A stretch of 64,000 nt of DNA from an uncultured Maribacter sp. (GTDB taxonomy: Bacteria; Bacteroidota; Bacteroidia; Flavobacteriales; Flavobacteriaceae): NCBI RefSeq assembly GCF_947495965.1, contig NZ_CANMBB010000001.1:124001-188000 (forward strand), read 5' to 3'. The notes under the pieces were generated by a model, which searched no databases, had not been told where the DNA came from, and saw only the letters and a program-made list of their open reading frames with translations. Position numbers and translations under genes: made by a program. This document shows positions 61,120 to 64,000 of this stretch, piece by piece; position 1 is the first letter of the stretch, and each line of letters opens with the position of its first letter.

Positions 61120-61123
61120 TTTT

Positions 61124-64000
61124 TTAAAAGTTAATGTTAAGTCCTAATGAAAGTGTTGTAGGGACTGGAATTCTATTCACATCTGTACGTTCTGGATCAG
61201 CTCCTATATAATCCTTTGGAGTAAACCAAAACAGATTTTCTCCTTGAAAATAAATTCTACAGCTTGACATTCCTGCTAATTTATTAGTAAGTTCTTCTGG
61301 AAGCGAATAACCAAACTGCAGGTTTCTTATTTTAAAATAAGAGTTGTTTCTAAATAAATAATCAGAAGTTCTTGTATCATTAAACGCAAGTGATGCTGAT
61401 GGAATATTAGAGCTAGTATTATTAGGTGTCCAAGCATTTAACACCCCAAGACCAGCATTTTCTCTTCCTTGTACGTAGTTATTCCAGAAAATATAAGGAT
61501 CTTGTCCAATTCTTCCAGATACACCGGATCCAAACAATGAAAAATCAAAGTTTTTATATGCCATATCAATTCTAATACCGTACTCTAAATCTGGTAAAGT
61601 TGTTCCGATAAAATCTCTATCCTCAGGACCTATACTTCCATTACCACTCAAATCTTGAAACTTTAATCCACCTGGTCTTGCTCCCACTTGTGTAGGGCTA
61701 GAATCTATATCAGCCTGACTTTGAAATAAGCCTGCGGTTTTGTAACCAAAAATTGAGAACTGTGAATGACCAATAATAGAATTATCGACAGTTCCAGGAA
61801 AAGCAGAAACTACTTCGGCTGGCAATTCAGTTATTTTATCTTTAAAAGCTCCAAAGTTGGTAGCTACTGTAAATGATATACCATTATCAAATGTTTTGGA
61901 ATATCCTAAAGATAATTCCCAACCTTTTACCTCTGTAGTTGCCCCATTTAATGTTCTTAATTGGCCTTCACCAATTGCAGACGCAATCGGAGGTATTGTT
62001 AAGATATCTGAAGTTTCTCTTGTAAAATAATCAAACGACCCAAACAAAGAATTGTTAAACATTGTAAAATCTACACCAAGGTTGATTTCTTTTGTTGTCT
62101 CCCATTTTAATTCAGAATTTGCAGCTTGAATAGATACAAAACCAGAAGGTAAATTTCCTGTATTATTTCCATTTAAATCATAAGCAGTACCAACATTATA
62201 AAAAGTGTTAAAGAAAAATGTATCTCCTGTTGCCTGCAACTGATTTGCTCCATATCTAGATTCAAACAACCCAAAACGAGCTACATCGCCAATAGTTTGG
62301 TTACCTACTTCGCCATAACCCGCTCTAAATTTTAATGAATTTACAAGATCGTTTTCTTTCCAGAACTTTTCATTATTAATTCTCCAACCTACAGTTGCGG
62401 CAGGAAAAACACCATATCTATTATCTGGACCAAACCTTGAAGACCCATCACGACGCAATGTAAAAGACGCTAAGTATCTATCGTCAAAACTATAATTAAT
62501 TTTTCCAAATTGAGATAGTAAACGACTTCCTGTTGAAGAACCTGTATTAGTTCTAGCCCCAGTTGCAGCATCTAGCTGAAAAAAAGATTCTGTCTCAACT
62601 GCAAAACCATCTGCCTGTGCAGTAACGCTTTGAAAATCATCAGTAATAGATTCTGTTCCTAATAAAACACCAATTTTATGTTTATCATTAAGCTCTAGTT
62701 GATAATTTAATGTATTTGTAAAAACTAAACTAGTAAACTTACTTGTGTTATGTATTAATCTATTATTACTTCTTGTTATGAATCCATTATTAACAGTAGT
62801 CTCAATATCTCTACTGTGAAAATCGCTATAATCTAAGCCTAAACTTGTTCTAAAGGTAAGATTCTTAATAATATCAAATTCACCCCAAACATTACCAAAT
62901 ACAGTTGTTCTATCTGTATTATCCCAACGATTTATATACTGCATTAAGACAGGATTGTTTCTATCAGAATAACCAGCACCTATGGGGCCTGCAAAGTTAC
63001 CATTAGCATCATAAACTGGTAAAGTTGGTGCTAAAGAAATTGCCAAACCAGGAGTAGGAGCACTACCAACATCTGGAGAAGCTAATGTTTCATCAGATGT
63101 GAACATTTGTGTGTTAACTCCAACTCTTAATTTATTATTAAACAATTTAAAATTAGAATTTAATTTTGCAGAAATTCTTTCGTAACCTGTGTGTTTTAAA
63201 ATACCTGTATTTCTTAAATGACCAATATTGAATAAATGAAAAGAGTTATCAGTACCACCTGAAACAGATACTTCATTATTAAATACATAACCTGTTTCAT
63301 AGGTTTCATTCTGCCAATCTGTATCTCCTACAGGAACATTAGTATCACCTCCTACAAATGGTTGTACTGTAACACTATTTAAAATGGGGTTATTAAAATC
63401 TCCATTCCAGTCAAAGTTATATATCTCCCCATATCCTCCGTTTGGATCAGCACCATCGTTAACAGATGCTTGCCATAGCGCTTCGCCTCGTTGCTGCGCA
63501 TTAAGCATATCATAACGTTGTTTCTTCTCAGAAAGAACAGATACGTTTGAATTTATGCTAACTTTAAATTTCTCTCCACCCGCAGCTTTTGCACTATTTT
63601 TAGTAGTAACAATAATAACTCCATTACCTGCACGAGCTCCATAAAGTGAGGATGCTGATGCATCTTTAAGTACCTGAACAGACTCAACAGTACTTGGGTT
63701 TATACTAGCAAAAACATCTTGTCTTACTGTTGGAACACCATCAATAACAAACAACGGATCATTGTTACCTAGTGTAGTTGCCCCACGAATTAAGATGTTA
63801 TTTGCAGATCCTGTTGGATCTCCAGATTTCTCAATAAAAACTCCAGGAACTCTACCTTGTAATCCTTGAACAGCACTACCAGAACTTAAACTTACTCCTT
63901 CTGTTGGCCCAAGGTCTACAACAGTAATAGCCCCAGTAACATCAACTTTTCTTTCTTTGGAATATCCTGTTACTATAATTTCATCTAACTGAGCTGCATC
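61124..64000 (-). CDS. SusC/RagA TonB-linked outer membrane protein (N-terminus beyond window)
   Basis: Continues beyond the track start 63754: DAAQLDEIIVTGYSKERKVDVTGAITVVDLGPTEGVSLSSGSAVQGLQGRVPGVFIEKSGDPTGSANNILIRGATTLGNNDPLFVIDGVP in frame to 64000. Confidence 0.95.
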   Translation of the reverse strand, partial: DAAQLDEIIVTGYSKERKVDVTGAITVVDLGPTEGVSLSSGSAVQGLQGRVPGVFIEKSGDPTGSANNILIRGATTLGNNDPLFVIDGVPTVRQDVFASINPSTVESVQVLKDASASSLYGARAGNGVIIVTTKNSAKAAGGEKFKVSINSNVSVLSEKKQRYDMLNAQQRGEALWQASVNDGADPNGGYGEIYNFDWNGDFNNPILNSVTVQPFVGGDTNVPVGDTDWQNETYETGYVFNNEVSVSGGTDNSFHLFNIGHLRNTGILKHTGYERISAKLNSNFKLFNNKLRVGVNTQMFTSDETLASPDVGSAPTPGLAISLAPTLPVYDANGNFAGPIGAGYSDRNNPVLMQYINRWDNTDRTTVFGNVWGEFDIIKNLTFRTSLGLDYSDFHSRDIETTVNNGFITRSNNRLIHNTSKFTSLVFTNTLNYQLELNDKHKIGVLLGTESITDDFQSVTAQADGFAVETESFFQLDAATGARTNTGSSTGSRLLSQFGKINYSFDDRYLASFTLRRDGSSRFGPDNRYGVFPAATVGWRINNEKFWKENDLVNSLKFRAGYGEVGNQTIGDVARFGLFESRYGANQLQATGDTFFFNTFYNVGTAYDLNGNNTGNLPSGFVSIQAANSELKWETTKEINLGVDFTMFNNSLFGSFDYFTRETSDILTIPPIASAIGEGQLRTLNGATTEVKGWELSLGYSKTFDNGISFTVATNFGAFKDKITELPAEVVSAFPGTVDNSIIGHSQFSIFGYKTAGLFQSQADIDSSPTQVGARPGGLKFQDLSGNGSIGPEDRDFIGTTLPDLEYGIRIDMAYKNFDFSLFGSGVSGRIGQDPYIFWNNYVQGRENAGLGVLNAWTPNNTSSNIPSASLAFNDTRTSDYLFRNNSYFKIRNLQFGYSLPEELTNKLAGMSSCRIYFQGENLFWFTPKDYIGADPERTDVNRIPVPTTLSLGLNINF

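Noticed and set aside
61124-63754. Track start of the SusC-like ORF at 63754 as a true start
   Set aside because: It is an internal TTG codon (…NNDPLFVIDGVP); the open frame with plug-domain sequence continues to the window edge
1-64000. CRISPR arrays, prophage, transposons, defence islands
   Set aside because: No regularly spaced repeats, integrase, transposase, cas or known defence gene was recognised in the ORFs; this is a reading by eye, so degenerate elements could be missed

Overview
AT-rich chromosomal window from a marine-type flavobacterium (Bacteroidota). Most of it is core genome. Three parts relate to type IX secretion and gliding: SprA in a maeB-ruvA-sprA-gcvH-vanZ-tonB cluster, a SprB-like adhesin/PorP-SprF/OmpA cassette, and a second stand-alone PorP/SprF. 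Other content: a MacB-type efflux cluster with four permeases, two adaptors, one visible ATPase and one TolC; a cytochrome c oxidase/SCO/heme O synthase cluster; a TPR sensor kinase with a LytTR regulator; an Nramp-like transporter lacking the canonical metal-site motifs; a FolK-deoxynucleoside kinase fusion; mutS; tRNA-Gly and tRNA-Leu; and the edge of a SusC/SusD/sugar kinase locus. I saw no CRISPR array, prophage, transposase or recognisable defence island. I cannot claim a convincingly new system. The best leads are the non-canonical Nramp protein, the cysteine-free SCO-like protein beside a canonical SCO, the doubled efflux module around one ATPase, the FolK-dNK fusion, and the SprB-like cassette. 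All family calls come from reading the translated ORFs; no database search was run.
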